Assembly: GCA_020048295.1 (NCBI GenBank)
Contig: JAIFMT010000158.1
Location: 1 to 13,876, forward strand
DNA from: Rhodoferax sp.
GTDB taxonomy: Bacteria; Pseudomonadota; Gammaproteobacteria; Burkholderiales; Burkholderiaceae
DNA: 13,876 nt
Direction: 5' to 3'
Part shown: positions 1 to 8,100 of the stretch, one piece after another
How positions within the stretch are numbered: the first letter of the stretch is position 1
Layout of the letters: every line of letters starts with the position of its first letter
Made by a program: the position numbers and the translations under genes
The notes under the pieces: generated by a model
What the model was told of the DNA's origin: nothing
Databases searched by the model: none
The model's input: the letters and a program-made list of their open reading frames with translations, nothing else

Positions 1-12
1 GGCTTTGAATAT

Positions 13-88
13 TGGTGGCCTGGGGCGGAATCGAACCACCGACACAAGGATTTTCAATCCTCTGCTCTACCGACTGAGCTACCGGGCC
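13..88 (-). tRNA. tRNA-Phe (anticodon GAA)
   Basis: On the minus strand these 76 bases fold as a complete cloverleaf: 7-bp acceptor stem, 4-bp D stem (GCTC/GAGC) with the loop AGTCGGTA, 5-bp anticodon stem (GAGGA/TCCTT) with the loop TTGAAAA, a 5-base variable loop, and a 5-bp T stem with the loop TTCGATT. The anticodon at positions 34-36 is GAA, which reads the phenylalanine codons UUU and UUC. The discriminator is A and the 3' CCA is encoded. One acceptor pair is irregular: C5 faces A68. The gene lies 29 bases after the stop of the ntrX-like regulator and probably has its own promoter. Confidence 0.97.
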
Positions 89-98
89 AAGGAGAGCT

Positions 99-104
99 AG
101 TATA
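99..104 (-). promoter_or_regulatory. Candidate -10 box for tRNA-Phe
   Basis: The minus strand reads TATACT, one base from the sigma-70 consensus TATAAT, ending 10 bases upstream of the mature tRNA 5' end. This spacing suits a short tRNA leader. I see no good -35 element 16-18 bases further upstream, where the sequence is the end of the response-regulator gene. The tRNA could instead be co-transcribed with ntrYX and processed, so this is only a candidate. Confidence 0.4.
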
Positions 105-117
105 GCATTGCGAGCGG

Positions 118-822
118 CTAGTTCTCGCTAGTTGATTGAATATATCCACGCTTCCCACGTGTCAAGTCAACACCTAGTTGCTTGAGTTTGCGATAGAGAT
201 GAGTCCGTTCCAAGCCGGTCTTCTCCGCCACACGAGTCATGGAGCCATTTTCCTTGACCAGGTGGAACTCGAAATAGGCCTTTTCGTACTCATCCCGGCC
301 TTCGCGCAATGGCTTGTCCAGCACAAAGGTTTGGGATGCTTGCGGACCAGCATCCATCACCAACACTGCGGCAGTGTTGGCAGAATCAAGGGCGAAAGTT
401 CCACCCTCCGCAGAACGCATTTGCACATTAGTGGACGATGCCGTCAGTTTGCGCAAATTTCCACGCGAAAGACCTTGCTCAACCGCCTTGAGAAGCTTTT
501 GTAAGGTGATGGGTTTTTCCAGAAACGCCAAAGCGCCAATACGAGTTGCCTCGACAGCCGTGTCAATGGTGGCATGACCACTCATCATGATGACAGGCAT
601 CGTCAAAAGTCCACTGGCCGACCACTCCTTGAGTAAAGTCACTCCGTCGGTATCGGGCATCCAAATGTCCAGCAGGACCAGATCCGGCCTGTCACGCAAG
701 CGCGCTGTGCGTGCCTGGGCAGCGTTTTCAGCAACTTCGACGGTGTGTCCCTCATCATTCAGAATCTCGGACAGCAAATCCCGAATGCCAAGTTCATCAT
801 CCACGACCAAAATGTTTGCCAT
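118..822 (-). CDS. Short NtrX-like response regulator (receiver + Fis-type HTH, no AAA+ domain)
   Basis: A predicted 234-residue DNA-binding response regulator, the likely partner of the NtrY kinase encoded 40 bases upstream. Residues 1-118 form a CheY-like receiver: acidic pair D8/D9, phospho-acceptor D52 in LLDIWMPD, switch residue S81 in MMSGHAT, and K103 followed by P104. Residues 119-170 are a Ser/Thr/Ala/Gly-rich linker. Residues 172-216 begin with PLREGRDEYEKAYFEFHL and hold a Fis-type helix-turn-helix (SMTRVAEKTG, then ERTHLYRKLKQLG), as at the end of NtrC/NtrX-family activators. The central AAA+ ATPase of about 240 residues, with its Walker motifs and GAFTGA loop, is absent without any sign of frameshift, so direct sigma-54 activation is not expected. 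The ATG at 822 is preferred over an in-frame GTG at 834, because the GTG overlaps the ribosome binding site. Family membership rests on the NtrY neighbour and the C-terminus. A RegA/ActR-type regulator has the same layout but a different recognition helix. Confidence 0.88.
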   Translation of the reverse strand: MANILVVDDELGIRDLLSEILNDEGHTVEVAENAAQARTARLRDRPDLVLLDIWMPDTDGVTLLKEWSASGLLTMPVIMMSGHATIDTAVEATRIGALAFLEKPITLQKLLKAVEQGLSRGNLRKLTASSTNVQMRSAEGGTFALDSANTAAVLVMDAGPQASQTFVLDKPLREGRDEYEKAYFEFHLVKENGSMTRVAEKTGLERTHLYRKLKQLGVDLTRGKRGYIQSTSEN

Positions 823-833
823 AGTGCTGCGCA

Positions 834-839
834 CCCCTT
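834..839 (-). promoter_or_regulatory. Ribosome binding site for the ntrX-like gene
   Basis: The minus strand reads AAGGGG, 11 bases before the ATG at 822. The alternative GTG start (834 to 832) overlaps this purine run, so the site supports the ATG and a protein beginning MANILVVDDE. Confidence 0.55.
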
Positions 840-862
840 GAAAATATTCTGTGCGGTGATGG

Positions 863-3157
863 TTAACCTGTCTGGGTTATGACATCACGCTCAGTGGCGA
901 ATGATAACGACACTTGTGCTCCAGAAAGCTGCCCATCGACCAGCCGGTTAGTGATTTCTACCCTGGAGCCATGCTCATCCGCAATTTTCTTGACGACAGC
1001 CAATCCCAGACCGGTACCTTTGTCCTTGGTGGTGACATAGGGCTCGAACGCCCGCTTGAGAATACTGTCTGGAAACCCGGTGCCACAATCCATCACACTG
1101 AGCCGAACGCGTTGCGCTGCAGCTTTCCACTGGGTTTTCAACACCACCGGATGTTGCCTGTCGGCGCGCCCGGCACTGGCTGTGGCATCCTGCGCATTCT
1201 GCAAAAGGTTATGCAAGACTTGCCGCAACTGCTGAGGGTCGCCCAGAACACGCGGACACTGAGGATCAAGTTCTGCCACAACCATGGCAGTGGCATGGTC
1301 GCTGGCGTACAAATTGAGCACATCGGATACCAATGCATTCAAGTCCACTGGTTTGAGTTCGGCAGCCGGCAACCGGGCGTAATCACGAAATTCATTTACC
1401 AGACGCTTCATGGCATCCACCTGATCCACAATGGTTTTCACCGATTTGGTCAGCAGCGCCTGCTCTGGCACGCCGACCTTGCCGGTGAGCTTCATTTCCA
1501 GCCGTTCGGCCGAGAGTTGGATGGGTGTCAGCGGATTTTTGATTTCATGCGCCAGACGCCGCGCCACTTCACCCCAAGCCTGTGAACGCTGCGCCGAAAC
1601 AATTTCCGAGATATCGTCAAAGACCAGCAGGAACCGATTGCCAGGCAATTCGGCTCCGCGGGCAATCAGGGTAATCACATTGTGGCCATTGCGCCCCATC
1701 TGATCCGCACTGCCATTTCCAAGTTCAAAAGACTGTTGCCAGTGGTCCAGGCTGCGCTCTTGGCCAGGCAACAAGAATGCCTCAAACTGCTGCTGCACAC
1801 TAACTCCAAAAGCCTGTAAACCTTCAACGTCTGCCAAACGCTTGCCTTCGTAGGCAGCCAGTGGCTGTCGCAAGATTCGGGTGGCGCCCGGATTGGACGA
1901 CTCGATGGCACCATTGGCATCCAGAACCAGGACACCCGCTGTCAAATTGTCAAGAATCGTTTGCAGGTTGGCGCGTGCTGCGTTGACATCTCTCATGCTG
2001 GTATGCACTGCTTGTCGTGCATCGGAGAGTTGCTGGGTCATGTCCGCAAACGATCTTGTTAACCCATCAAGCTCGTCTTTTCCTGCCAAAGATGCTTTGG
2101 GAGTCAAGTCACCCGCCGCAACCTGACGTACCCCATCGGCCAGCAACAGCAGCGGGCGTGCAATTTGATTGCCCAGCACGATGGCAAGCAGTACGCTTCC
2201 AAATACGGCCATGAACAAGCTCAAGGTCAGGGTGCCGATGTACATGCGGCGCAAGCCCTCACGGGCCAAGGCACGCTCCTGATATTCGCGATTGGCTTGC
2301 AGCACAGCCATGGCATTGGCCACCAGCGAAGACGGTAGCGTTTTGGTCGCCAGCAAAAATCTGGATTCGGCCAACACGCCAAAGTCACGGCTATTGACCA
2401 GCACCAACGCTTTGATGTGTGCCCCAGCGGTGTCAATTGCGCCGCCATCGTCCAGCCCTTCGATCCAGGTGACAAATCCCTGTGCCCGCGCCGTTCGCAA
2501 CTGCTGCTGCGGCGGCAGTTCTGGGGTCAACTGATAACGCGACTGGCCAGCGGCTGCGATGAGTTTCCCAGCAGCAGTCCAAAGAATCAGGTCGTCCGCG
2601 CCTACCACCTCACGCGCGCGCTCCAGCGGCAGCGCAGCGCTGGCATTAGCCGTATCCGCAAGCTGGCTGGCAGCCACTCTGGCCTTGCCAGCCAAGTCAT
2701 TGGACATGGCTTCAAGGGTGGCTCGGCCAAGATTCAGTCCAGCCTCCAGGGCGCCCTCCACCTTGACATCAAACCAGCTCTCGATGGATCGCGCGACAAA
2801 CTGGTACGACACAACATAGATCAGCACGCCCGGCGCAAACCCAGCCAGTGCAAACACCGCTGCCAACCTGACAAGCAACCGGCTACCAAATTTTTTCTGC
2901 CTCAAACGCCTCAGCAATCGGTAGGCAATCCATAGAATCACCAGCAACAACAGTGAAGCCACAACCACATTAACAATGAACAAACTGGTGTAGTTGCGCT
3001 CGTAAAGGTCACGGTTGGTGGTGGCTTGTGTCAACAAAAATAGCAGCACCAGCCCCACAGCCGCCATCGCTGTCACACCCAAACCAATCACCCAGCGCAG
3101 GGTGTGCTGATTTCTTGTTGATTTGGCGAGTGATCGCTCACCCAGGGAACCGTTCAT
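863..3157 (-). CDS. ntrY: Sensor histidine kinase NtrY (membrane-bound, HAMP-PAS-HisKA-HATPase)
   Basis: A 764-residue membrane histidine kinase, close to the usual length of NtrY. Three hydrophobic helices lie at about residues 22-43, 58-80 and 95-121. A region of about 180 residues follows, probably periplasmic, and a fourth helix at about 305-329 leads into a HAMP linker (about 330-383). A PAS-like segment covers about 395-515 (LQTILDNLTAGVLVLDANG). The dimerisation/phospho-acceptor motif RRLAHEIKNPLTPIQLS places the phosphorylated histidine at H537. The ATPase domain shows the N box NLLQNAQDA (N654), G1 box DCGTGFP (690-696), F box FEPYVTTK (704-711) and G2 box GTGLGLAVV (714-722), so all catalytic elements look intact. 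Its ATG overlaps the DUF4390 stop in an ATGA and lacks a good ribosome binding site, which suggests translational coupling. In alpha- and betaproteobacteria NtrYX is tied to nitrogen and redox/respiratory control; the signal here is unknown. Confidence 0.93.
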   Translation of the reverse strand: MNGSLGERSLAKSTRNQHTLRWVIGLGVTAMAAVGLVLLFLLTQATTNRDLYERNYTSLFIVNVVVASLLLLVILWIAYRLLRRLRQKKFGSRLLVRLAAVFALAGFAPGVLIYVVSYQFVARSIESWFDVKVEGALEAGLNLGRATLEAMSNDLAGKARVAASQLADTANASAALPLERAREVVGADDLILWTAAGKLIAAAGQSRYQLTPELPPQQQLRTARAQGFVTWIEGLDDGGAIDTAGAHIKALVLVNSRDFGVLAESRFLLATKTLPSSLVANAMAVLQANREYQERALAREGLRRMYIGTLTLSLFMAVFGSVLLAIVLGNQIARPLLLLADGVRQVAAGDLTPKASLAGKDELDGLTRSFADMTQQLSDARQAVHTSMRDVNAARANLQTILDNLTAGVLVLDANGAIESSNPGATRILRQPLAAYEGKRLADVEGLQAFGVSVQQQFEAFLLPGQERSLDHWQQSFELGNGSADQMGRNGHNVITLIARGAELPGNRFLLVFDDISEIVSAQRSQAWGEVARRLAHEIKNPLTPIQLSAERLEMKLTGKVGVPEQALLTKSVKTIVDQVDAMKRLVNEFRDYARLPAAELKPVDLNALVSDVLNLYASDHATAMVVAELDPQCPRVLGDPQQLRQVLHNLLQNAQDATASAGRADRQHPVVLKTQWKAAAQRVRLSVMDCGTGFPDSILKRAFEPYVTTKDKGTGLGLAVVKKIADEHGSRVEITNRLVDGQLSGAQVSLSFATERDVITQTG

Positions 3158-3783
3158 TTGGCAGGCTCAGGCTCGATGACCTGCGACGCAAAGCGAACCA
3201 CAGACCAGTCTGACTGACCTAAGGTGCCGATACGCAATGGCCGAGGGAGCTGCGCCACGTCGAGCTGAAAACGAAACTCAACCAACTGTTGCGCACCCGG
3301 CTCAAGATCATCCGCATCAGCGATCTTCCAGCGGAATATCCGGCGAACCGAGGCCATCGCTTCTGCCAAGGTTTCAAAATTTTGATTGAAAACCAAACCC
3401 TGAACAGCCTCTGCGGTCTCGCCCAACGTAATGTTGAGCCGCCAGCGCTGCGTCAGCGGGTGATAGGACAACCGTAAATGGCGCTGCGCTGTGGCCAGCT
3501 TCTTGTCAGCCCAGTACCAGCGTTTACGCAGCAAGTCAGCCTGCGCCACAAAAAAAATGGGAATTCCCTTTTGTAGCGCCCCTTCCACCACTTCTGGCAA
3601 ATCAAACTCCAGTTGGGTTGACAGCCAAAGGCCGTCAACCTGCCGCTCCAGCGTGAGCCGCGTGGTCTCTTGTGGTGGCGTTTGGGCCAAGGAGCCACCA
3701 CAGCCAAAGCAAAGCAGCATGGCAAGCAGCCAGGTTAGCCCGCTAGAGAGCCTGTTTTTCAAGCAGTGCGTAGTAAAAGCCAT
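3154..3783 (-). CDS. DUF4390 domain-containing protein, predicted secreted
   Basis: A protein of about 209 residues of unknown function, recognisable as DUF4390 from the central pattern GIPIFFVAQADLLRKRWYWADKK followed by LSYHPLTQRWRL (about residues 73-115). The N-terminus looks like a Sec signal peptide: basic K9/R11, a hydrophobic core at about 16-27 and a plausible signal peptidase I cut after SLA (about residue 33). A cysteine at residue 28 is in a poor lipobox context. The mature part would be periplasmic or membrane-attached. The gene sits between rsmB and ntrY; its start lies inside the rsmB end and its stop overlaps the ntrY start by 4 bases. The start is uncertain: I chose the ATG at 3783, but the ATG at 3792 and a TTG at 3762, giving a compact MKNRLSS-type signal peptide, are possible. 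None has a clear ribosome binding site. Placement beside ntrY makes a role in signal sensing conceivable, but this is inference only. Confidence 0.8.
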   Translation of the reverse strand: MAFTTHCLKNRLSSGLTWLLAMLLCFGCGGSLAQTPPQETTRLTLERQVDGLWLSTQLEFDLPEVVEGALQKGIPIFFVAQADLLRKRWYWADKKLATAQRHLRLSYHPLTQRWRLNITLGETAEAVQGLVFNQNFETLAEAMASVRRIFRWKIADADDLEPGAQQLVEFRFQLDVAQLPRPLRIGTLGQSDWSVVRFASQVIEPEPAK

Positions 3784-5065
3784 CGTTGTCATGCTGTGGA
3801 TTGTCCATGGCTGGGATGTCAGTTGCGTTGCCTTGTGGCAACAGATGGCCGGGTGATGACAATCGTGCAACGTGTCTGGTGTGTGCCAGAAACGCTGCAA
3901 TTTGCTGCTCACCCTCGGAACGAAATACCGAACAGGTACAGTACAGCAAACGCCCGCCAGGTCTCAGCAATGGCCACAAGCGGTTCAGCAAGCGCTGCTG
4001 CAACGCCATGAGTTGCGCAATATCGGTTTGCCGGCGCAGCCAACGAATGTCCGGATGCCGTCGCACGATGCCAGATGCCGAGCAAGGCGCATCGAGCAAG
4101 ATGGCATCAAACGGCTCGCCGTCCCACCAGGCCGACACGTCAGCCGCGTCAGCCGCGATCACCTCTGCCTGCAAGCCCAGGCGGTCGAGTGTCTGGCTGA
4201 TACGCTCACAGCGCCTGGGCTCAATGTCCAGTGCAGTAACCGCCACATCAGCCAACTCCAGCAGGTGCGCGGTTTTCCCACCCGGTGCAGCGCAGGCATC
4301 CAGCACGCGGCGTACCGGACTCTCTGCCCTCTTTGACAACAACAACGGTGCGGCCAGTTGGGCGGCACTGTCTTGCACCGACACCCAGCCTTCCATAAAA
4401 CCGGGAAGCTGCTGAACGGGGCAAGGCGACCTCAACAAGATCCCCGCCTCCCCGACGGGCGCTGCGGCCATGCCCGCGTGCCGCAGGGCTTCAAGGTAAC
4501 CCGCTTGGCTGCTGCGACGGACGTTGACACGCAGCACCATCGGACCAGGCTGATCTGCGGCAGTCAAAATGCTTTGCCACTGTACAGGCCAATCGGCCTG
4601 CAACTGGGCAATCCACCAGGCAGGGTGGTTCCAGCGTGCCACGGGATCGGTCTCCACCAACGCCAGCAGCGCCTCACGCTCGCGCAAAAACTGTCGCAAG
4701 CAGGCGTTGACAAAGCTGGCCTGCGCTTTGGTGGCAGCGCTCTGTTTGGCCGCTTCCACGGCCTGGTTCACCAACGTATGCGCGTCATAGGGCGCGTCGT
4801 CTTGTCGCCACAACAAAGCAAGTACCACACACAAGAGGGCATCGGTTGCTGGCGGTGGGTTGCGCGGTGCCAACTGTTTGCGCAGCGCCTGCGCGCGCCC
4901 GAGTGAGCGCAAGACCTCAAAAATCAGGGCCTGTACACCTGGGCGAACCTGCGCCGGCACCGCTTCAATGGCCGCTGTGCCGCTTTGCCCGCGACGAATC
5001 GCTTGCAGCACACCGGCCACATCGCGCAGTTGCTGCCACAAGGGCGGCTGTAGTTCGGCTGTCAT
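3743..5065 (-). CDS. rsmB: 16S rRNA (cytosine(967)-C(5))-methyltransferase RsmB
   Basis: A 440-residue SAM-dependent RNA methyltransferase that in this family makes m5C at position 967 of 16S rRNA. Residues of about 8-140 are a NusB-like RNA-binding domain. The catalytic domain of the NOL1/NOP2/Sun family follows from about 170: motif I LDACAAPGGKTAHLLEL (255-271) binds SAM, LDAPCSASG (324-332) carries motif-IV cysteine C328, and YCTCSVFRSEGE (375-386) carries motif-VI cysteine C378, the expected nucleophile. Length is close to the E. coli enzyme of about 430 residues. The start is the first ATG and gives a normal N-terminus, but no Shine-Dalgarno sequence is visible in the AT-rich stretch before it, which is the tail of the rpoC terminator. 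The 3' end overlaps the DUF4390 reading frame by about 41 bases. Confidence 0.95.
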   Translation of the reverse strand: MTAELQPPLWQQLRDVAGVLQAIRRGQSGTAAIEAVPAQVRPGVQALIFEVLRSLGRAQALRKQLAPRNPPPATDALLCVVLALLWRQDDAPYDAHTLVNQAVEAAKQSAATKAQASFVNACLRQFLREREALLALVETDPVARWNHPAWWIAQLQADWPVQWQSILTAADQPGPMVLRVNVRRSSQAGYLEALRHAGMAAAPVGEAGILLRSPCPVQQLPGFMEGWVSVQDSAAQLAAPLLLSKRAESPVRRVLDACAAPGGKTAHLLELADVAVTALDIEPRRCERISQTLDRLGLQAEVIAADAADVSAWWDGEPFDAILLDAPCSASGIVRRHPDIRWLRRQTDIAQLMALQQRLLNRLWPLLRPGGRLLYCTCSVFRSEGEQQIAAFLAHTRHVARLSSPGHLLPQGNATDIPAMDNPQHDNDGFYYALLEKQAL

Positions 5066-5075
5066 TTTGAAAAAT

Positions 5076-5118
5076 ATAAGAAAAACGCCTCAAGCCCATA
5101 TACAACGGGCGTGAGGCG
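5076..5118 (-). terminator. Rho-independent terminator of the rpoBC operon
   Basis: On the minus strand, 22 bases after the rpoC stop, CGCCTCA pairs with TGAGGCG. One C/T mismatch follows, then GCCC pairs with GGGC around the 9-base loop GTTGTATAT. The stem is followed by TTTTTCTTATATTTTT. A GC-rich stem with a U-tract is a textbook intrinsic terminator. It ends only about 10-20 bases before the rsmB start codon. Confidence 0.9.
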
Positions 5119-5140
5119 CTCTATTAAAAGTAGCTTCTGA

Positions 5141-8100
5141 TTACTCGGCGGCGGCGTCCTCGCCCACCTCGACTTCGCTGTTTCCGGCCAACTCGGCTGC
5201 TTCGGCTTCGGCAATGGCGCGGCGCTCGGCATCGTCCATGTTTTCACGGGCATTGCGGGCTTCGTGGTACGCCAAGCCGGTGCCCGCTGGAATCAGGCGA
5301 CCGACGATGACGTTCTCTTTCAGCCCACGCAACTCATCGCGCTTGCCCATGATGGCGGCTTCGGTCAGCACGCGAGTGGTCTCCTGGAAGGAGGCCGCGC
5401 TGATGAAGCTGTCGGTAGAAAGCGAGGCTTTGGTGATGCCCAGCAGCAAGTTGGTAAATGCGGCTGGAATCTTGCCCTCGGCGCGCAGTGCGTCGTTGGT
5501 ATTGAGCATTTCAGAGCGCTCGACCTGCTCACCGTTGATATAGGTTGAATCACCAGCAGCTTCCACCACGACGCGACGCAGCATCTGGCGGACGATCACC
5601 TCAATGTGCTTGTCGTTGATCTTCACACCCTGCAAGCGATAGACATCCTGTACTTCGTCAACGATGTAGCGCGCCAGTTCTTCTGCCCCCAACAGACGCA
5701 AGATGTCTTGCGGGTCGGCCGGGCCATCGACCACCGATTCACCCTTGTTGACGATCTGGCCTTCATGCACCAGAATATTCTTCTCTTTGGGAACGAGTTC
5801 CTCCCATACCTTGCCTTCCGGATCGGTGATCTGCAAGCGGATCTTGCCTTTGGTTTCCTTGCCAAACGAGATGGTACCGGTCATCTCAGCCAGCACGCCC
5901 TTGTCTTTGGGACTGCGCGCTTCGAACAACTCGGCCACGCGCGGCAAGCCACCGGTAATATCGCGGGTTTTCTGACCCTCAACCGGAATACGCGCCAGAA
6001 CCTCTCCGGGGCCAACGTCCTGACCGTCACGCACTTGCACCAGCGCGCCAATCGGGAAACCGATGGTCACCGAGTGGTCGGTGCCTGGAATCTTGACTTC
6101 GTTGCCACTGGCATCAATCAGCTTGACTTGGGGACGCACCACTTTGGCAGAACCACGGCGTTTCGGGTCGATGACCACCAATGTGGACAAGCCAGTCACT
6201 TCATCAAGCTGCTTGGCCACCGTCAGGCCTTCTTCGACGTTCTCGAAATGTGCGCGACCGGCAAACTCGGTAATGATGGGGCGCGTCAGCGGATCCCAGT
6301 TGGCCAGGATCGTACCGGCCTTGATGGTCTGATCGGCCTTGATCGTCAGAATTGAGCCATAAGGCACCTTGTGACGTTCGCGTTCACGGCCATGCTCGTC
6401 ATGAATGATGATTTCGCCTGAGCGGGAAATCACCACCAGTTCGCCCTTGCCATTGGTCACATAGCGCATCGTGGCGTTGAAACCAATATTGCCGTTGGAC
6501 TTGGCCTCAACGCTGGAGGCGATGGCAGCGCGCGATGCTGCACCACCAATGTGGAAGGTGCGCATGGTCAACTGCGTGCCGGGCTCGCCAATCGACTGGG
6601 CAGCAATCACGCCCACCGCTTCACCGCCATTGACCAAACCGCCACGACCCAGGTCGCGGCCATAGCACCGAGCGCAGATACCGAAGCGTGTTTCACAGGT
6701 CAATGCAGTGCGCACTTTGACCTCGTCCACACCAGCGATTTCCAGTTCTTCAATCAGGTCTTCATCAAGCATGCTGCCCGCTGGTGCCAGCACCGACTGG
6801 TTTTCCGGGTGCAACACATCATCTGCCACGGTGCGGCCCAAAATCCGGTCGCGCAGTGATTCAATCACTTCGCCACCTTCAACAATGGCGCGCATCAGAT
6901 AACCGGCATGCGTGCCACAGTCTTGCTCGGTCACCACCAGGTCTTGTGTGACATCCACCAAACGACGTGTCAGGTAACCCGAGTTAGCGGTCTTCAGTGC
7001 CGTATCTGCCAAACCTTTCCGCGCACCGTGGGTGGAGATGAAGTACTCCAGCACGTTCAGACCTTCGCGGAAATTGGCGGTAATGGGCGTCTCAATGATC
7101 GAGCCGTCAGGCTTGGCCATCAAACCGCGCATACCTGCCACCTGACGAATCTGCGCTGCAGAACCGCGCGCACCCGAGTCTGCCATCATGTAGATGGAAT
7201 TGAACGACTCCTGCGGAACTTTGTTGCCGTGGCGGTCAATGACGGTCTCTTTGGAAAGCTGGCCCATCATCACCTTGGAAACTTCGTCACCGGCTTTGCC
7301 CCAAATGTCCACCACCTTGTTGTAGCGCTCGCCAGCGGTGACCAGACCTGAGGTGTATTGCTGGGCGATTTCCTTGACTTCGGCCTCGGCACGCTCAATG
7401 ATGCTGGGCTTTTCGGTGGGGACAAGCATGTCTTCGATGCAGATCGAAATGCCGGCCCGGGTGGCCAGACGAAAACCATATTGCAGCAGCTTGTCGGCAA
7501 AAATCACTGTCTCTTTCAAGCCGCATTTGCGGAAAGACACGTTGATCAACTTGGAGATTTCCTTCTTCTTCAATGCCTTGTTGATGTTCGAGAACGGCAA
7601 ACCTTTGGGCAGGATCTCGGACAGCAGCGCACGCCCCGCAGTGGTTTCCCACAGCTTGGTGGAGGGCACCAGCACACCGGTCTCCTTGTCTTTGGTGTAC
7701 TCGGTGAGGCGCACATTGATGCGGGCGCTCATTTCCACTTCACCGGCGTCGAAGGCGCGCTGCACTTCACCGATGTCGGCAAAGATCAGGCCCTCACCCT
7801 TGCCGTTGATCCGGTCGCGGGTGGTGTAGTAGAGGCCCAACACCACGTCTTGCGACGGTACGATGGACGGCTCGCCGTTGGATGGGAACAACACGTTGTT
7901 GGAAGCCAGCATCAAGGTGCGGCACTCCATTTGCGCTTCAACGGATAAGGGCACGTGCACCGCCATCTGGTCACCGTCAAAGTCGGCGTTGAATGCAGCA
8001 CACACCAGCGGGTGCAACTGAATCGCCTTGCCTTCGATGAGGATCGGCTCAAAGGCCTGAATGCCCAACCGGTGCAAGGTAGGCGCGCGGTTCAACATGA

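Noticed and set aside
89..117. Possible terminator between the ntrX-like gene and tRNA-Phe
   Set aside because: A GCGAG/CTCGC 5-bp inverted repeat spans the stop codon, but no U-tract follows, so it is too weak to call a terminator.
512..541. Rifampicin-resistance type change in RpoB (residue numbers given as positions)
   Set aside because: The residues equivalent to E. coli Q513, D516, H526 and S531 are all of the sensitive type, so there is no resistance signature.
914..1585. Plus-strand open reading frame of 223 codons
   Set aside because: Opposite the catalytic domain of ntrY, whose motifs are intact; no independent coding evidence.
3784..3912. N-terminal extension of the DUF4390 protein to 252 residues
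   Set aside because: The added residues would bury the signal peptide internally and lie wholly within the conserved C-terminal part of rsmB, so a later start is more likely.
5606..6355. Plus-strand open reading frame of 249 codons
   Set aside because: Antisense to conserved rpoC, with no family resemblance seen; a shadow frame.
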